Both the position numbers and the translations under genes were made by a program. This document shows, one piece after another, positions 10,435 to 22,412 of a DNA stretch of 64,000 nucleotides. The stretch is from Melieria omissa (lineage: Eukaryota; Arthropoda; Insecta; Diptera; Ulidiidae): contig OZ020270.1 of assembly GCA_963971225.1 (NCBI GenBank), positions 24,253,689 through 24,317,688 on the forward strand. The letters are read 5' to 3'. The notes beneath the pieces are model-generated. The model was not told where the DNA came from, did not search any database, and was given only the letters and a program-made list of their open reading frames with translations. How positions within the stretch are numbered: position 1 is the first letter of the stretch; the number at the start of each line of letters is the position of its first letter.

Positions 10435-11256
10435 CACAGAATAAACAGTACAGAAGGCGCATCTGAAATAATTTTGCAATTTCATTTCAGACGCGGGCGG
10501 GAATCAACAAAGGTGAGGAAAATGCATAGGGAACCAAGAGAGTAAGCGCGAATTGATGTACACGCATAGATTCGATGGTTTTCTCATCTCGACAACAACA
10601 CGCAATGTTGTTGCTTTCCGCAGCAAGCCAGCTTGGCTTTACTCTTTCACATTGAAATGGTGGTTGATTTGGTAAAGCGATCGCCAAGACAAATTCAATA
10701 GGTAGTTGCAGCACCAGAACTGATTAAACTTTTTTCTTTGATAATTAGCACAACATTGTGGCAATAGTTTTCCACTTATTAATACTTTCTTAATGCGTCT
10801 TGGTTGTTCCAATATTTTTACACATATATTTATTTTCATTGTAGCCATTTGTACTTTTTACAACTTCTATTTTACAAGCAGACCAAAAGAACTTATAAAA
10901 TCCATTGAATTTTGGTTTTTCCCGTAGTGCTACCACCTTATGTGCCTTGGCGATTGCTCAATCAATATTTCTATGAAAACTGCCTGTCCACTTCTTGTTC
11001 TTGTTTGTAAAAAAGCAAGCGGAGAGCGAGCACGAGCGACCACCAACATGCAAGCGGCACACCGCTTTGTTGCCCAACAACAACAACCACAATGTGTGGT
11101 GCGCGGTCGCTGCTTCTCAGCTTACGCTCTCGCGCGCTGTGCGTTCTCGTCCCTTTTACTGCTTCCCCCGCATCCACAAACGGGTCCTACCGCTGGAACC
11201 CGCAAAGAAAATTTTCTTTACACCAGATGCGCATTCTGTATATTGTTTGTTCTGTG
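10435..11256 (+). mobile_element. CACAG-ended MITE, copy 1 (822 bp, 7 bp target duplication)
   Basis: The inverted ends read CACAGAAtaaacag against CACAGAAcaaacaa and continue to GCGCATCTG, about 35 bp. The 7 bp repeat TTAGAAT is directly adjacent on both sides (10428-10434, 11257-11263). No transposase is encoded. Short frames on both strands are fortuitous. The 7 bp duplication and CA...TG ends fit P-superfamily elements such as 1360 and Galileo, but that assignment is inference. Confidence 0.85.
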
Positions 11257-11263
11257 TTAGAAT

Positions 11264-12370
11264 ATAGATTTCTGTGCATATGTATGTATGTAAAACATAG
11301 AACTACGAGGGGAACTACCCTCCTCTACCCATACCTAGGTACGCCCATGAGCGCCTGTCATAATCAACCGAATCTTTTTGCTGTATGGTTGTTTGTAACC
11401 GTATGCTGCGCTTGGTTGATTGATTTTACAACTTGCGAACAATTATATGTGTCTCCAAAACCAAACAATTTACTAATCAAGAGAGCTAGAAACCAAATAC
11501 ATTTTTCATTTATATTGTTCTCACGGGTCGTAAAAAAAATATATTATTAAAAAAAGTCACCAAAATCTTAGCAGCTACAGCAAGGATCGAACCGCGAACT
11601 TGTCGTCCGAGACACTCCAGCTTACGCGTTTGACCATCAACACTCAATCCTGACTGGCTGCTTAAAAGGTATGATAACAGACAACCGCCGTTTTGACTAA
11701 AACTCACATATTTCTGTATCTCAAAACAGAGCACAATGCGTGTGAAGCGGTGTTTGTGTGAGTGATATTAGAGGCCAAAAAGCTCTTATCGGAGGCCAAA
11801 TTTGTCGAACTTTGTGACACATTTTTTCCTTGGGCGCTGGACATCTATATGATGAGTTATCTGTGGTCGTACTATTGCGTGGGAGTGAGTGGGATAGGAG
11901 TAACTTGGGTTGAGAATCATTGAACTTGGATATGTTGCAGGGTTTTTAGGAAAATTTGGAACATAAACAGTGTGTCCCATGGAAAACGGAACTTTTTCAA
12001 ACGACATTCGCACGCTTTCATTTACGTCAAAAACAAGAAAGAAACATAAAAAGTCTATATGTTTTTTAGTGTTCTAACGCGCTGAAATAGTGCTACATTC
12101 TAGAAATATATTGCAAAAGATTTAGTACAAATTAGTACAAAATTATAAGTAATTTTGCAATGAAACGGACGCGATAAAAAATAGAAGTTTTTTTGGAGCA
12201 CTAATAGAAATATTGGGAACTTTCTTTTTATATACATACATGCAAATGAAGGTCAAAGTATAACTTTTCTTCGTAGACTTATGAAATTTGCGAATTTTCT
12301 CTTAGCTTTTTTTAATTAGGTACAGCAAGAATACGGAGGCGACAAAATTTTTCCAGGGGTATTCCCCTTA
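11264..12370. other. Intergenic AT-rich DNA
   Basis: I see no gene, RNA or transposon ends that I can support here. Confidence 0.5.
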
Positions 12371-12374
12371 TTAA

Positions 12375-12653
12375 CCCATTCGCTGCCAAGGAAGAGTATA
12401 CTCGTCTTTGGCAGAGTGTCATGCATTGCCAAGACGAGTATACTCCTACTTTAAATCTGTTATAACATGCAGGCTTTTGAATTAGCAAATTTTTTGTGGC
12501 CACAAACATAAATATAGACATGTAAAAAACTACAAATAAATTTTTTTACAAAAATTAGGCTTTATTATGAGAGAGCTTTGGTTAACAATAACGCGCAAAA
12601 TATAAATGGCAATGGGAATGGCTTCATGTAATTTAAGCTTGGCAGCGAATGTG
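12375..12653 (+). mobile_element. TTAA-flanked piggyBac-like MITE, 279 bp
   Basis: TTAA lies at 12371-12374 and 12654-12657. The ends are CCCATTCGCTGCCAAG and its inverse. The perfect palindrome GAGTATACTC occurs at 12394-12403 and again at 12436-12445, the first inside a hairpin CCAAG...CTTTGG. No coding content. Confidence 0.85.
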
Positions 12654-12764
12654 TTAAATACAGAAATGGTTTTTATTATAACACTTCAACTTTTAATAAA
12701 AATAACACATAACAAGTTAAATTCAAATTATAGCAATCAAAAAAAAAGGAAAAAATAAAGTTAA

Positions 12765-13284
12765 CCCTTTCCTTCCCATGGTAGCCATATGGCTACCAAA
12801 TTCAAATTTGGAATTTCGATGTATTATTTTCGATTTTTCCCCATTCTATGAATTGTATCGCTTAAAAGAAACATTGTTCTGAGCTTTTTCAGCAAAATAT
12901 GTAGTTTGTTTTTATGGGAACATTGCAAATTGTTAACATTTGTGCAACGGTTCCCGCTCGACAGGGCAGCAGAATTAAATGGCAAAAATGTAATATTGCT
13001 CTATGTTTAACAAAGGACACCAAATAACTCTGAAATTCTAACAAATAACTCTAAAAACTTGTAAATAAGGGACATTTTGTTTTCATATAAAATATGTTTT
13101 AATTTTGCTTCATAAAAGCCCAGTGTAGTCTAGTGTAGTATGGCCACCTCCTCCTCGCACCTCCCACTGGAAAGTCGAAACCATTTTAAATATGATGCAA
13201 AATACTTTTAAATAGTTCTCTCGTTTCAAATAACCAACTTCCAATTTGTTTCTATGGCTATTTCATAATTCGGGAAGGAAAGGG
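12765..13284 (+). mobile_element. TTAA-flanked piggyBac-like MITE, 520 bp
   Basis: TTAA lies at 12761-12764 and 13285-13288. The inverted ends are CCCTTTCCTTCCC and GGGAAGGAAAGGG. A perfect 18 bp palindrome lies at 12780-12797 (GGTAGCCAT and its inverse), 16 bp from the left end. No coding content. Confidence 0.85.
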
Positions 13285-13721
13285 TTAAACATAATAGTTT
13301 GAAAGAAAATTTTTTATCTCAAAAAAATGCGGAAATTTACCGGAAATCGAAAAAGAATCGAATATTCAGAGCTTCCGGTTACGGACGCGACAAATTTTAA
13401 ACACCCATAAAATTTTTTTCCGTTTTTTCCGGGAACCAATTATTATATTTTCCTAACGAAATGAATGCACTTATTTAAACACTGACAGCTATTTGCATTT
13501 GAAAAGTTTGTCCACTAATGACAACCATAAATAATGTTTTTTGAACACGGACGCGACATTAGGATGCAGGAAGAAGCAAACTCAAAAAACTTTCGTTCTT
13601 CGAACTCCACTTTCCCTCGTTTTCTCTTATACATAAGATTGTTGTTAGTAGAACACTTTTGCATTACAAGAAAAATATAATATTACTTAAATAAGCTAAA
13701 AACACAAAAAAAATGCATATA

Positions 13722-15034
13722 CACCAATACCTTGCTTTGCGTCGTTTTGCTTTGCGTTGTTTGGAAGTTGCGTCGCTGCTGAATTAGTACTAATTTTCAC
13801 TGTGCGTCGTTAGATTTTCGAAGTTGCGTTGTTTTGGGTTCGAGTCTTTCATTTTTTTTTTATTTTCTTTTTTTTTCTAAAAGATAGCACGTTTTTTGTT
13901 TCTAATTGCGCCATGCCATCAAAGTTCGGAGATTCCCTTTCTAACGTTTGTGAAAGAAAGCCGACTTACGACAACAGCCACTATGGACTCATCAGACAGT
14001 GATTAATTTTTATTTTGTTTTTATAAATTAATTGAATATTTTATTTTGTTTTAATTGAATTTATTTTTTTTTTTGTTTTAAGGGGAGGTTCTTTCAAATT
14101 TGGCCAAAAAAAGGCCTAAGTTTGGAAATGATTTGTGGCATGATGAAAAAACATAGAAACATCCGGTTTTGACGGTTGAATGGGTATTTTATTATACAAT
14201 AATATGATATATTTTTTATAACAAAATTCAAAATGGCGGCTTTCGTCGATCACTGCCTGAAAAATCTAGTCTCCGAATTTCAAGCCTACAGCCTTTTGTA
14301 GTAATCTGAAATGAAAAAGGTTTTTTTTAAATGAAAGTAGATGAAATTTTCTATGGCTTATACCTAACTATAATGATTTTTGACCAAAAATTGACTGAAA
14401 TGTGAACGCTCGAAAAAAAAAGTTTTTTTTGCCACTTTTTTTGTTATTAAACCTTAATTATAAATAACAATTTAATAGTAACTTATGCTCGTTTTAGGTA
14501 TAAGCCATACAGAAAATGATCACCTTTCAAACATGCTTTAGATTAAGGAAATTAGAACAATAGATCAAGAGATATCCTTGAAATTCAGATGGAAAACGTG
14601 GTTTCGAGAAAAACGTGTTGAAAGATAGCAGCTCCGGGCAAAAACTGGGAAAAACACTGTAGAAGAAACAAACTCGTGTGCGGACAAGGCGATCGTTTCG
14701 AAAAATCATTTCGTACACATATTCTACGGACATACAGCTTTCATTTTATGTGAAAAAAAACACGATTTTTTCAAATAATTTGAAAGAACCTCCCCTTAAT
14801 TGAATTTATTTTTTTTTTGTTTATTGTATGTATGTAATAAAATTTTATGTTATTTTTGTTTTTTTAAATGTTTACTTTGTTCAATTTTCTTTTTAAAAAG
14901 TAGTATTTTCGTAACCCTGGAACCTATCTTCGATCTTTACATGGTTTGCTATAGGAAATCATAATTCACTTTGCGTCGTTTCAATTTGCATCGTGTTTTG
15001 GAACGTAACCACGACGCAAAGTGAGGTATTGGTG
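13722..15034 (+). mobile_element. TA-flanked element with GCGTCGT repeats, hosting a TTAA MITE
   Basis: TA lies at 13720-13721 and 15035-15036. The ends CACCAATACCTTGCTTTGCG and CGCAAAGTGAGGTATTGGTG are inverted repeats. Near both ends TTTGCGTCGT-like motifs recur many times. After removing the nested TTAA element (14082-14795) about 595 bp remain, with long T-runs and no transposase. A mariner/pogo-type MITE is the likely class. Confidence 0.75.
14082..14795 (+). mobile_element. TTAA-flanked MITE, GGGG-ended, 714 bp
   Basis: TTAA lies at 14078-14081 and 14796-14799. The inverted ends are GGGGAGGTTCTTTCAAAT and its inverse. Inside are CAAAATGGCGGC (near 14229) and a GAAAACGTGGTTTCGAG-type motif (14592-14624) that also occurs in two other GG-ended TTAA elements. 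No coding content. Confidence 0.85.
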
Positions 15035-15435
15035 TAATTCGTCAAAGGGCTCAGAATTTTGTTGTTTTTTTTTTACAGTAGTATATTTCGGACAAAAACT
15101 TTAAAAAATTAAAAATTCTTTTACATTAATCAAATATATATATTTAAGCTTTATTATTGGATAATACAAAGTTTTTCTGAGCAGTTTGAATTTTTCACTC
15201 GAGGTGGACCTTTTTTGGGAGATGCCCATATGGCAACAAATTAGCAAAAGGATTAACGTATGCGGAATAAAATATGAACTGATTTCCAACAACCATTCCA
15301 TTTATTAAACAAATTAAGGAATATTTAACAAAACTATACTTATTAAACAAAAACTAAATATGAGAAAAGTAACTATACTATTTCCGCAATCATTCGACTA
15401 GAGATCAATTCAACGGATAACACTTAATCGCAAAA

Positions 15436-16360
15436 ATGTCATTGTCGGAGTTAGAACGTTGCAGATTGATTTGCGAATTTTGTGAACATAATCCAGACAA
15501 GAGCAAATTTGAGATATTTCTTCATTTTTCTGAAATGCAATTTAAAAAAACGTTTATAAAACTATTACGGCTTTCGAGAGTGGAAAATCGTTTGAAAGAA
15601 AATGCGGCTTCGGTAAAAAGTGTGCTTTGCAGAGCACACTATGTCGGACTAAATTAAAGGCAGAAATTGTGGGTCATTCAGCAAAGTCGGATCGTTCATA
15701 AGCGAAGAAGTATAGTGTTAGTGACAAAACTATAAAAAAGTTTATAGCAGACATTGGAGTTGTCAAATGTGCCAAAAGAACTGGACCAGGCAGTCAGTAA
15801 TAATTAAACAACGGCTGCGTGCTCTATCACAAAATTTGTTTGCTTCTAATTCAACGTATTTCAAGCTTCCTGGTTCTAATCCACCTGATAATGTCATCAA
15901 CATTACCATAACAAAGTTTCCTAAATAGGATATATTGTGGCTGGCGATAAGTGAGCGTGGCATCAGCGAGCCCGTGTTCATAAAATCGGGCTTAGCTGTA
16001 AATGCTAATGTGTATATTGATAAATGTCTACCTGTTCTCAGAAATTTTATCAATAAGCATCATAAGAATGATAAAAAAATCATTTAGCCGGATCTGGCAT
16101 CTGCCTATTATGCCAGTGCCACATAGTCTGCTTTGGAAAATTACAAAATTAAATTCCTACTTAAGAAGCATAACCCCCCAAACGTTCCACAGCTAAGGCC
16201 CACTGAAAGATTTTGGGCAAATTTAAAAAGAAATTTTTACAAAAAAGGTTATAAACCGAAAAAGGTGGACTGCCTAGTTATACAAATTAAAATAAATACA
16301 GAGAGAGTTCAAGAAGCAATGCGTAAGGTGCCGCAAAATAAGGAAAGCCGACCGTTGTAG
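15436..16360 (+). pseudogene. Tc1/mariner-superfamily transposase relic
   Basis: An N-terminal helix-turn-helix-like reading (MSLSELERCRLICEFCEHN, from 15436) is followed after stops by ILWLAISERGISEPVFIKSGLAVN (near 15930-16000), then PDLASAYYASAT with a catalytic Asp, then NPPNVPQLRPTERFWANLKR with the third acidic residue (Glu) about 37 residues later, and a C-terminal basic tail. The family is DDE/D cut-and-paste transposases. At least two in-frame stops and frameshifts make it a pseudogene. I could not fix its inverted ends. Confidence 0.75.
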
Positions 16361-16929
16361 ATATAAATACTTTTTGTAAAATTAACTTCAGTTATGTACT
16401 TTAACAATCTAACTCCAAAGACCGCCTCTAGACGGGCTTAACCTATTGGGCTAAATCTCACATAGTTTAAATTTGTTTGGAAAAAAATTATATTCAATTT
16501 TATTGTTGAAATGTGTATGTATCCGCTCATCTATTTACCGTAACTAGAGCACGTGTTTTTTGGCAGCTACATATTTTTAAACTTGGAATTTGCCGAAATA
16601 AGACGTGTTCAGTTGAGTAATAAATGTTAAAAAATTAAAATAATATCTCCTAGTGATTGTACCGAACTAAAAAAATACCTGTGAGTGAAATGAACTATTC
16701 ATTATCGTGTAGTGTTGGAACTGATTGGAAGTGCAAATGTAAAGACTTCGTGAGGCCGTCTGTAGGCAGGGCTGGGCAGAGCCCAGTGAAATTTTTTGTG
16801 TAGTGCATTTCAGGATTAGTTTTGATTTAATGTATTTTTTTTACTTATTTTTTTGCAGTATTCATTGAATTGTGCTGTCTTTGGTGTTTGTAATTAGTTA
16901 TGTCGTATGTATTAGTTATGTAGTTATGT

Positions 16930-17127
16930 GTGTTATGCAAGAAACTTTATAATCTGTCGGCCATGTCGGAGGCCGAAATTGAAGAATTGATGAATACAAT
17001 AGACTCCGACATTGAAACTAGTGAAGAAGAGGATGTTGATAGTGACGATGACGTTAATCCCCATTATTTTTTTGATGATATGGACGACCTGATTAATGAC
17101 TCATTGAATTCTTCTTTAACCTCTTAA
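16930..17127 (+). pseudogene. piggyBac transposase, acidic N-terminal remnant
   Basis: About 65 codons rich in Asp and Glu (EEIEELMNTIDSDIE, SEEEDVDSDDDV). Such an acidic, disordered N-terminus is usual for piggyBac-like transposases. It stops at 17125-17127, and the catalytic core expected next is missing, which implies an internal deletion before the C-terminal part at 17207. Confidence 0.6.
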
Positions 17128-17206
17128 AGCAATAAGATGGGACCGAAAAGCAAAAAAACAGACTGAGACTGACTATAAATTTATAATAAAGAATTACAAA
17201 CGACAT

Positions 17207-17560
17207 ATGGGAGGAGTTGACCTCATGGACGGGCTGATAGGCCATTATCATATTCGCGTAAAAACCAAGAAGTGGACCAATCGAATTTTTTATCATATCA
17301 TGGATATGGCCATGGTAAATGCATGTGTTCTTTTCCATCGTTTCAATAAGGGAGGACGAGGAATTCAGTTGCCAAAGTTTCGTATAGAAGTGGCGCGATT
17401 GATACCAGTTCGGAGAAGAGGCACTGGTAGACCAGTGACCGCCCCAAAGCCCAAACCAAAGAAGTGTTACATACCTCCGGATGGCGTTCGATACGACAAT
17501 GTTGGCCATTGGTGTACATTTACGGACAGATACGGAAAAAAACAAACTACCAGGATGTAA
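17207..17560 (+). pseudogene. piggyBac transposase, C-terminal remnant
   Basis: MGGVDLMDGLIGHYHIR is a hallmark of the DDE_Tnp_1_7 (piggyBac) family; its Asp is a conserved acidic residue of that block. KKWTNRIFYHIMDMAMVNACVLFH follows, matching the insertion-domain/C-terminal helices. The end (KPKPKKCYIPPDGVRYDNVGHWCTF) resembles a reduced cysteine-rich tail. Only about 118 residues of a roughly 550-600 residue family remain. Confidence 0.8.
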
Positions 17561-18054
17561 GGATGGCCGAAACCCAGGCATACTGCACAAAGTGTGAACT
17601 GAACCTATGAAATTCCACAACAAAATCTTGTTTTATGAATTTTTATGTTCGCAATTAATTTTTCCATATTAGTTTTTTCACTAATCAGAATTTTAATACT
17701 CGAAAATAGCTTTTTCGATTATATTTCATTTGTTTTCATTGGTTTTTGTTAATTTTTTTAATTTTTGAATTGCATTGCATATGACATATTTTTTAGTACT
17801 AACAACCCAGGCCCGCCTTCAGGCGGGGTAAACTTTTTAGCTCCACATGCTAAAAACAACATTTCTTTAAAAGTTTGGAACGGTAGATTTTTTTTTAAGG
17901 TTCTTAACATTGTTTAAATTGGGAATTCTGTCTTAATACCAAGTTCCTAATAAGTTCGTATTTCATTCCGCATACGTTAGGTTGCCCCCAGACATGTATT
18001 TTCCCTTCCGAATGCTTTTTTTATACTTACCTAATTGCTATATCCAACTCTTAA

Positions 18055-18737
18055 CCCTCCATTACTATCGTCTATTTCATAACGCCATTACTAACCAAGG
18101 GTGTAATCCACCCACAACTTTTGATTATCCGTTTAATTATCCATTGAGGTAAAATAAACAAAAACCAAATTTTTTTCATAATCAGAGCATCAAAACATTT
18201 AAAAGAAAAAATAAATTTCCAAAAACTATTGGAAAAAAATTTTGAAAAATATATCTTAAAGACTATATGTACACTACTACATCCTTGAATTTCGTCCTTC
18301 TAACTTTATTAGTTTAAGATATAACAAATTTAATGTTATAAAAATTTTTTAACTTATCCTAGAGAATTTTTAAGGATTTTCTACTAAGTAAATTGGCTAT
18401 ACGTTATTTAATAAAATTGTCGCCAAAAAGTGAATACAAATATGTAAGCGAATATTATAAAAAATAAAACTTCATTATTAATAATGGGTGTTAAGCATCC
18501 AGTAATTTTATAACGCCACTACTATCGTAGGGTGTAACACACCCAGTGACTTTTTAAAAAAATTGTATAAAAGCATCAGCTTCATTTATGCAACTGCAAT
18601 GTACTCTAAAACCTTCCGAAATATGCAAATGTGGATAACATTATAACTTTATGCTGGTTTTGATTAAAAAATCTATATTTTACTGAGAAATTGAACTCAC
18701 AGGGTGGATTCTCCACCCTGACGATAGTAATGGAGGG
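18055..18737 (+). mobile_element. TTAA-flanked piggyBac-like MITE, 683 bp
   Basis: TTAA lies at 18051-18054 and 18738-18741. The ends CCCTCCATTACTATCGTC and its inverse match over about 18 bp. GGGTG/CACCC palindromes occur near the left end (18099-18113), internally (about 18532) and at the right end (18700-18720, nine-base stem). No coding content. Confidence 0.85.
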
Positions 18738-18858
18738 TTAAGGGGACTGCCATACAAAACTAGTAATTTTCAATGAAATTGACTACTGACTTGTAAAGTT
18801 AAGTCAGGTTAAGAAACATTCCCTACAAAGAGACTACCGGTCATATGACTAGTTAACT

Positions 18859-19690
18859 AGTAACTATTATGAATGGGAAATATTTCTTTTACGTTGACTG
18901 ATAACTATTATTTTGCAATATAAATTTTTTACGTTGAAAATAACGGCACACAAAAGAAAGAGATGTCTGATCGGTGAATGCGACTATAAATTGTCTATGG
19001 AATTAGGTTCGCTGATCGTGAATTTGATGCTAGACTAACACCATCACCCTTCGCTTTTGGAAAAATCGCAAATCTAAAATCGAATCAATGATTAAATTTT
19101 GTATTGTGTGGGTGGTGGGTGCCAGCTCCTTGTCCAGTACCCGTCCCGGTAGAAGGCGTAAGACTTAGGGAAGTCCTTAAATGTGGTGGATACCGAACTC
19201 TGACATCGAACTTATGATCAGCGAACCTATTTCCATAGAAAAAGTATAGTCGCAGTCATCGATCAGACATCTCTTTCTTTTGTGTGCCGGTATTTTCAAC
19301 GTAAAAAATATATATTGCAAAATAATAGTTATCAGTCAACGTAAAAGAAATATTTCCCATTCATAATAGTTACTGGCAACGTGAAAAATATTTCTCACAA
19401 AATAAACGTTATCGAGCAACGTAAAAAATATTTCTCACAAAATAAACGTTACCGAGCAACGTAAAAAATATTTCTCACAAAATAAACGTTACCGAGCAAC
19501 GTAAAAAATATTTTTCTCTCATAACAGTTATGCGATGACGGAAAAAATATTTTTCAAAAAATAAACGTTACCGAGCAATGGAAAAAATATTTCTTGCTGA
19601 TAATAGTTATTAGGCAACAGAAAAAAATATTTGTCACAAATAATAGTTACGAAATGGGGAAAAAAGTATTTCTTCCCTCATAGTAGTTAT
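18859..19690. mobile_element. Foldback (FB-like) element with tandem-repeat arm
   Basis: Arms of about 130 bp (18859-18988 and 19245-19374) are inverted and nearly identical. A second inner pair (near 18997 and 19213-19238) extends the fold. To the right the arm motif continues as roughly eight tandem units of about 40 bp (AACGTAAAAAATATTTCTC-like) to about 19,690. Long inverted repeats built of short tandem units are the signature of Drosophila FB and Galileo-type elements. No transposase is present. Confidence 0.65.
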
Positions 19691-21044
19691 TGTCCCACAT
19701 TTATAAAAATCTCTTAAAATTGGGCAACGTTTTCGAATTTAAAAAAATGCATAACTGTTATTTTGGGTCCCTGGTTTTCAGACAAATTTTGAACTTTTTT
19801 CTGGAGTTTCGGTTAGGCATTCCTTCCATCTCAAAAACGACGAAACCGATTTGAATAATTTGTTTAACAATCGTCAAAATTCTTGAGTGCAAAAAATACA
19901 AAACTAATTAAAGTTAAAAAATTCGCCACCAGAAGGCGCCTCCCAAACAAACGAAGTTGTGAGGTTGTAAACTTTTGGGCTTGCAAGAAGTAAAAATCAA
20001 AGTGTACTGTCGAAACATCCATAAACGTTTACGGAAACAAAGTTTAGGGCAATGGCTCAAATTTTCTAAGTTTACGGTTAAGTTTAAGTTCTACGTCTCG
20101 GGTAACTGGTCGATAAGGGTCCATTCGTGGCCAACCAGTTATACCACTTATAATCGGTTACGAACAATTCTTTCTTTATTCTCCAAAAGTCAAACTAAGA
20201 CTAACCTATCAGCTAAAATTTGCTTACAAGCTCAGCAAAGTCGATCGCTGAAAAGGGTTACGAAATCGGTATTGCGAATTCGATACATTCATTCGCTACA
20301 ATGCGTTGCGAAGTCATTCGCAGACGCATTGTCAGCGTTCTTTGCCAACATTGTAGGGTTGTTGACATTAACTGGAATGTTAGTTTTTATTCACTTGTTT
20401 TATTTTCTCCATATCAGTACTGCTCAGAGGTGAAAATAATAAGCAATATTTTGGTCTTGCCAGACCTAAATTATATTAAACTTAAGACAACAGTTTTAGA
20501 GATTTTTAGGGAGTCGCTCATAATTGATTTGGAAATATGGAACCTCACAGTCAAAGCAAAAATGTACTATTTGTACAAAATTGTTTGGCAACGCTGTAAG
20601 AGCATACTTTAAGAGCTCATAACTTCTAAGTTATCCAAATTTTTTTCTTAAATTTTGGATTTCTGTTAATTGAAGTATTGTTGATTGAACATTGCATTTT
20701 AGCATCCTTATCACTATTCGCATCGTCACCATTTGCTTCGGTTTAAGATTTTCTGTACTATTCCATCATCTATTTATATGTATGGACACAACCCTACATA
20801 TGCATACATATATATCCATATTTACTAATATGACTCAGTGGCTACTTGATGTATGCACCTAACTTTCGAAATATATGTACATATTCGAATATATATTTAG
20901 GAATTCAAAAAACGCACAAAGACCAAGAAATAAGTAATCTCATCAGCATGTACGCGCTAACCGGTTGCTAGCCGGTCCCTCGCGCTCTCTCCGGCAGCCC
21001 AGCTATGAGTGGTAGTGTTCAATGAACGTTGCTTAAAAACTCTA
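19691..21044. other. Intergenic DNA without a supported gene
   Basis: A 152-codon open frame at 19975-20433 has no recognisable motif, biased composition or start context, and I do not call it a gene. Confidence 0.5.
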
Positions 21045-21052
21045 GTACTGAG

Positions 21053-21954
21053 CATGGTACAATAACAAGGTATGCCAGATAGGGAGAGTACTCTTCATGT
21101 ACTATGAGATTTGAATGTCAAACGACAAAAATTAGAGGTGCTTATGAATGGGAGTCGTGCGCAGGGCTGCACAGAAAATACTGAAAAGCATACAGTTTTT
21201 ACAATACACAGAAAAACTTTAATAGGTATCTTTTTCTTTGCAAAAAGCATAAAAATGCTCATATTTCTGCCAAAAATAAGTTTCGGACGTAAATAACATG
21301 TCCGGTACCAGCTACTTGATGAGTCCTGCAATTGTATGTTGCATGCAGCCACCCACTTTTGCCGCATCGTAGAGTCTCTTGGTGGGTGGAACATGCTCAC
21401 TGCCTTATTGTGCGTGCTTCTGCACAACGCACACGAATTTCCCGGCATTATTAATTCACACGGACGATTTTCAATTTATGAATGTTCAACACTCAATCAC
21501 TTCTTGAAATGAAAACCACAGAATCACAGCAAGGCGAAAAAGTTCACAAAGCACAAATTAAAAATAACGGCATAAAATGTCGTCATAAGTCGGCGGAACA
21601 TGCATGAAAAGAGAGAAAAAGAAAAAGTCTTGCTTCGTGGAAATGTGCGCAAAGTCCAGAGCAAAGAAAGTCCAAAGAATAAACATAAATATAAATTATT
21701 TTTACTTAGTTTTGTGTCTTTCCTGTAAAATTTGAAAAAGTGGATTGAGCACCTTTTCACTCTAAGGCAGCTAGTGCATATTTCTTGTTTGTTTAGCATG
21801 AACATTTCCAAAAGGTATGGTATGCATGGAAAAAGGTACTAAATTTCTAGCGTACACGCAACTCCAGTATCTCTGTTTGACAGCATTTCCAAATGTAAAC
21901 CAACGAAAAAAGAGGGAGATTTGCCTACTTGGCATACCTTGTTATTGTACCATG
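21053..21954. mobile_element. P-element-like non-autonomous transposon (902 bp, 8 bp target duplication)
   Basis: The ends are CATGGTACAATAACAAGG and its inverse, followed by TATGCCA. The 8 bp repeat GTACTGAG flanks it at 21045-21052 and 21955-21962. CA...TG ends, an 8 bp duplication, and a minus-strand THAP-like ORF all point to the P superfamily. The CATG-xx-x-AATAACA start also resembles that of the Drosophila P element. Confidence 0.8.
21095..21448 (-). pseudogene. THAP-like N-terminal fragment of a P-type transposase
   Basis: The Met at 21448 is followed by CALC (C-x2-C), a central Trp (MRQKWVAAC) and RTCYLRPKL where THAP domains have a second Cys and a His. The final zinc-ligand His appears lost or shifted. 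THAP domains of P transposases bind the element ends. About 117 residues remain out of several hundred. Its position inside P-like inverted repeats supports the call. Confidence 0.55.
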
Positions 21955-21962
21955 GTACTGAG

Positions 21963-22405
21963 TATCTAGGTCAGTGATGGGCACTAACACAACCAAGCAT
22001 TTTGGCAATGTATGCGTAGAGAACACTGAACAAAATTTGGGTCTCAATTAATTAATTAATGCATTGATTTGAAAAAATTATCTTCGCAACATTTTATATG
22101 TAGCAAGATTTCAAAATGTTTGTGTGATAAGAGTTTATAGTGTTTCGATTTTATACATTTTGTAAAGAAAAAACAAAAAAAATTACTCAGTGTGCAAAAA
22201 TGCAAGCAACCGCTCAACAAACGAGCGTAATGTTACTCGGATGAAGTCTGAAACGACACCAGAGTCTATACTAGTCTTGAAACTTCGCTCAAACGGCCAA
22301 TCTGTCAAAAAATTTTGAACATATGGTTATCTTTGCGTATTTAGATAATAAAAGTGAGAGAGCAGCCAAAGCAGCTGTTCGCTATTTGCCCGAAATGAAT
22401 TTGTC
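21963..22405. other. Intergenic AT-rich DNA
   Basis: Nothing identified except short simple repeats (AATT repeats near 22,050). Confidence 0.5.
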
Positions 22406-22412
22406 GTACAAC

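Larger units (their letters stand above)
16401..17880 (+). mobile_element. piggyBac-type element relic, internally deleted
   Basis: It contains piggyBac transposase remnants flanked by subterminal palindromes: CCGCCTCTAGACGGG at 16422-16436 and CCCGCCTTCAGGCGGG at 17812-17827. TTAA candidates lie at 16401-16404 and near 17875, but exact ends are unclear. The palindromes resemble in placement those of the small CCC-ended TTAA MITEs in this window. Confidence 0.6.

Noticed and set aside
10487..11260. Open frames in the CACAG MITEs that recur in all copies
   Set aside because: Recurrence follows from DNA repeat identity. The frames differ in length and are broken between copies, so they are not conserved proteins.
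19975..20433. 152-codon plus-strand frame
   Set aside because: No recognisable domain, and no start or splice context to support it.
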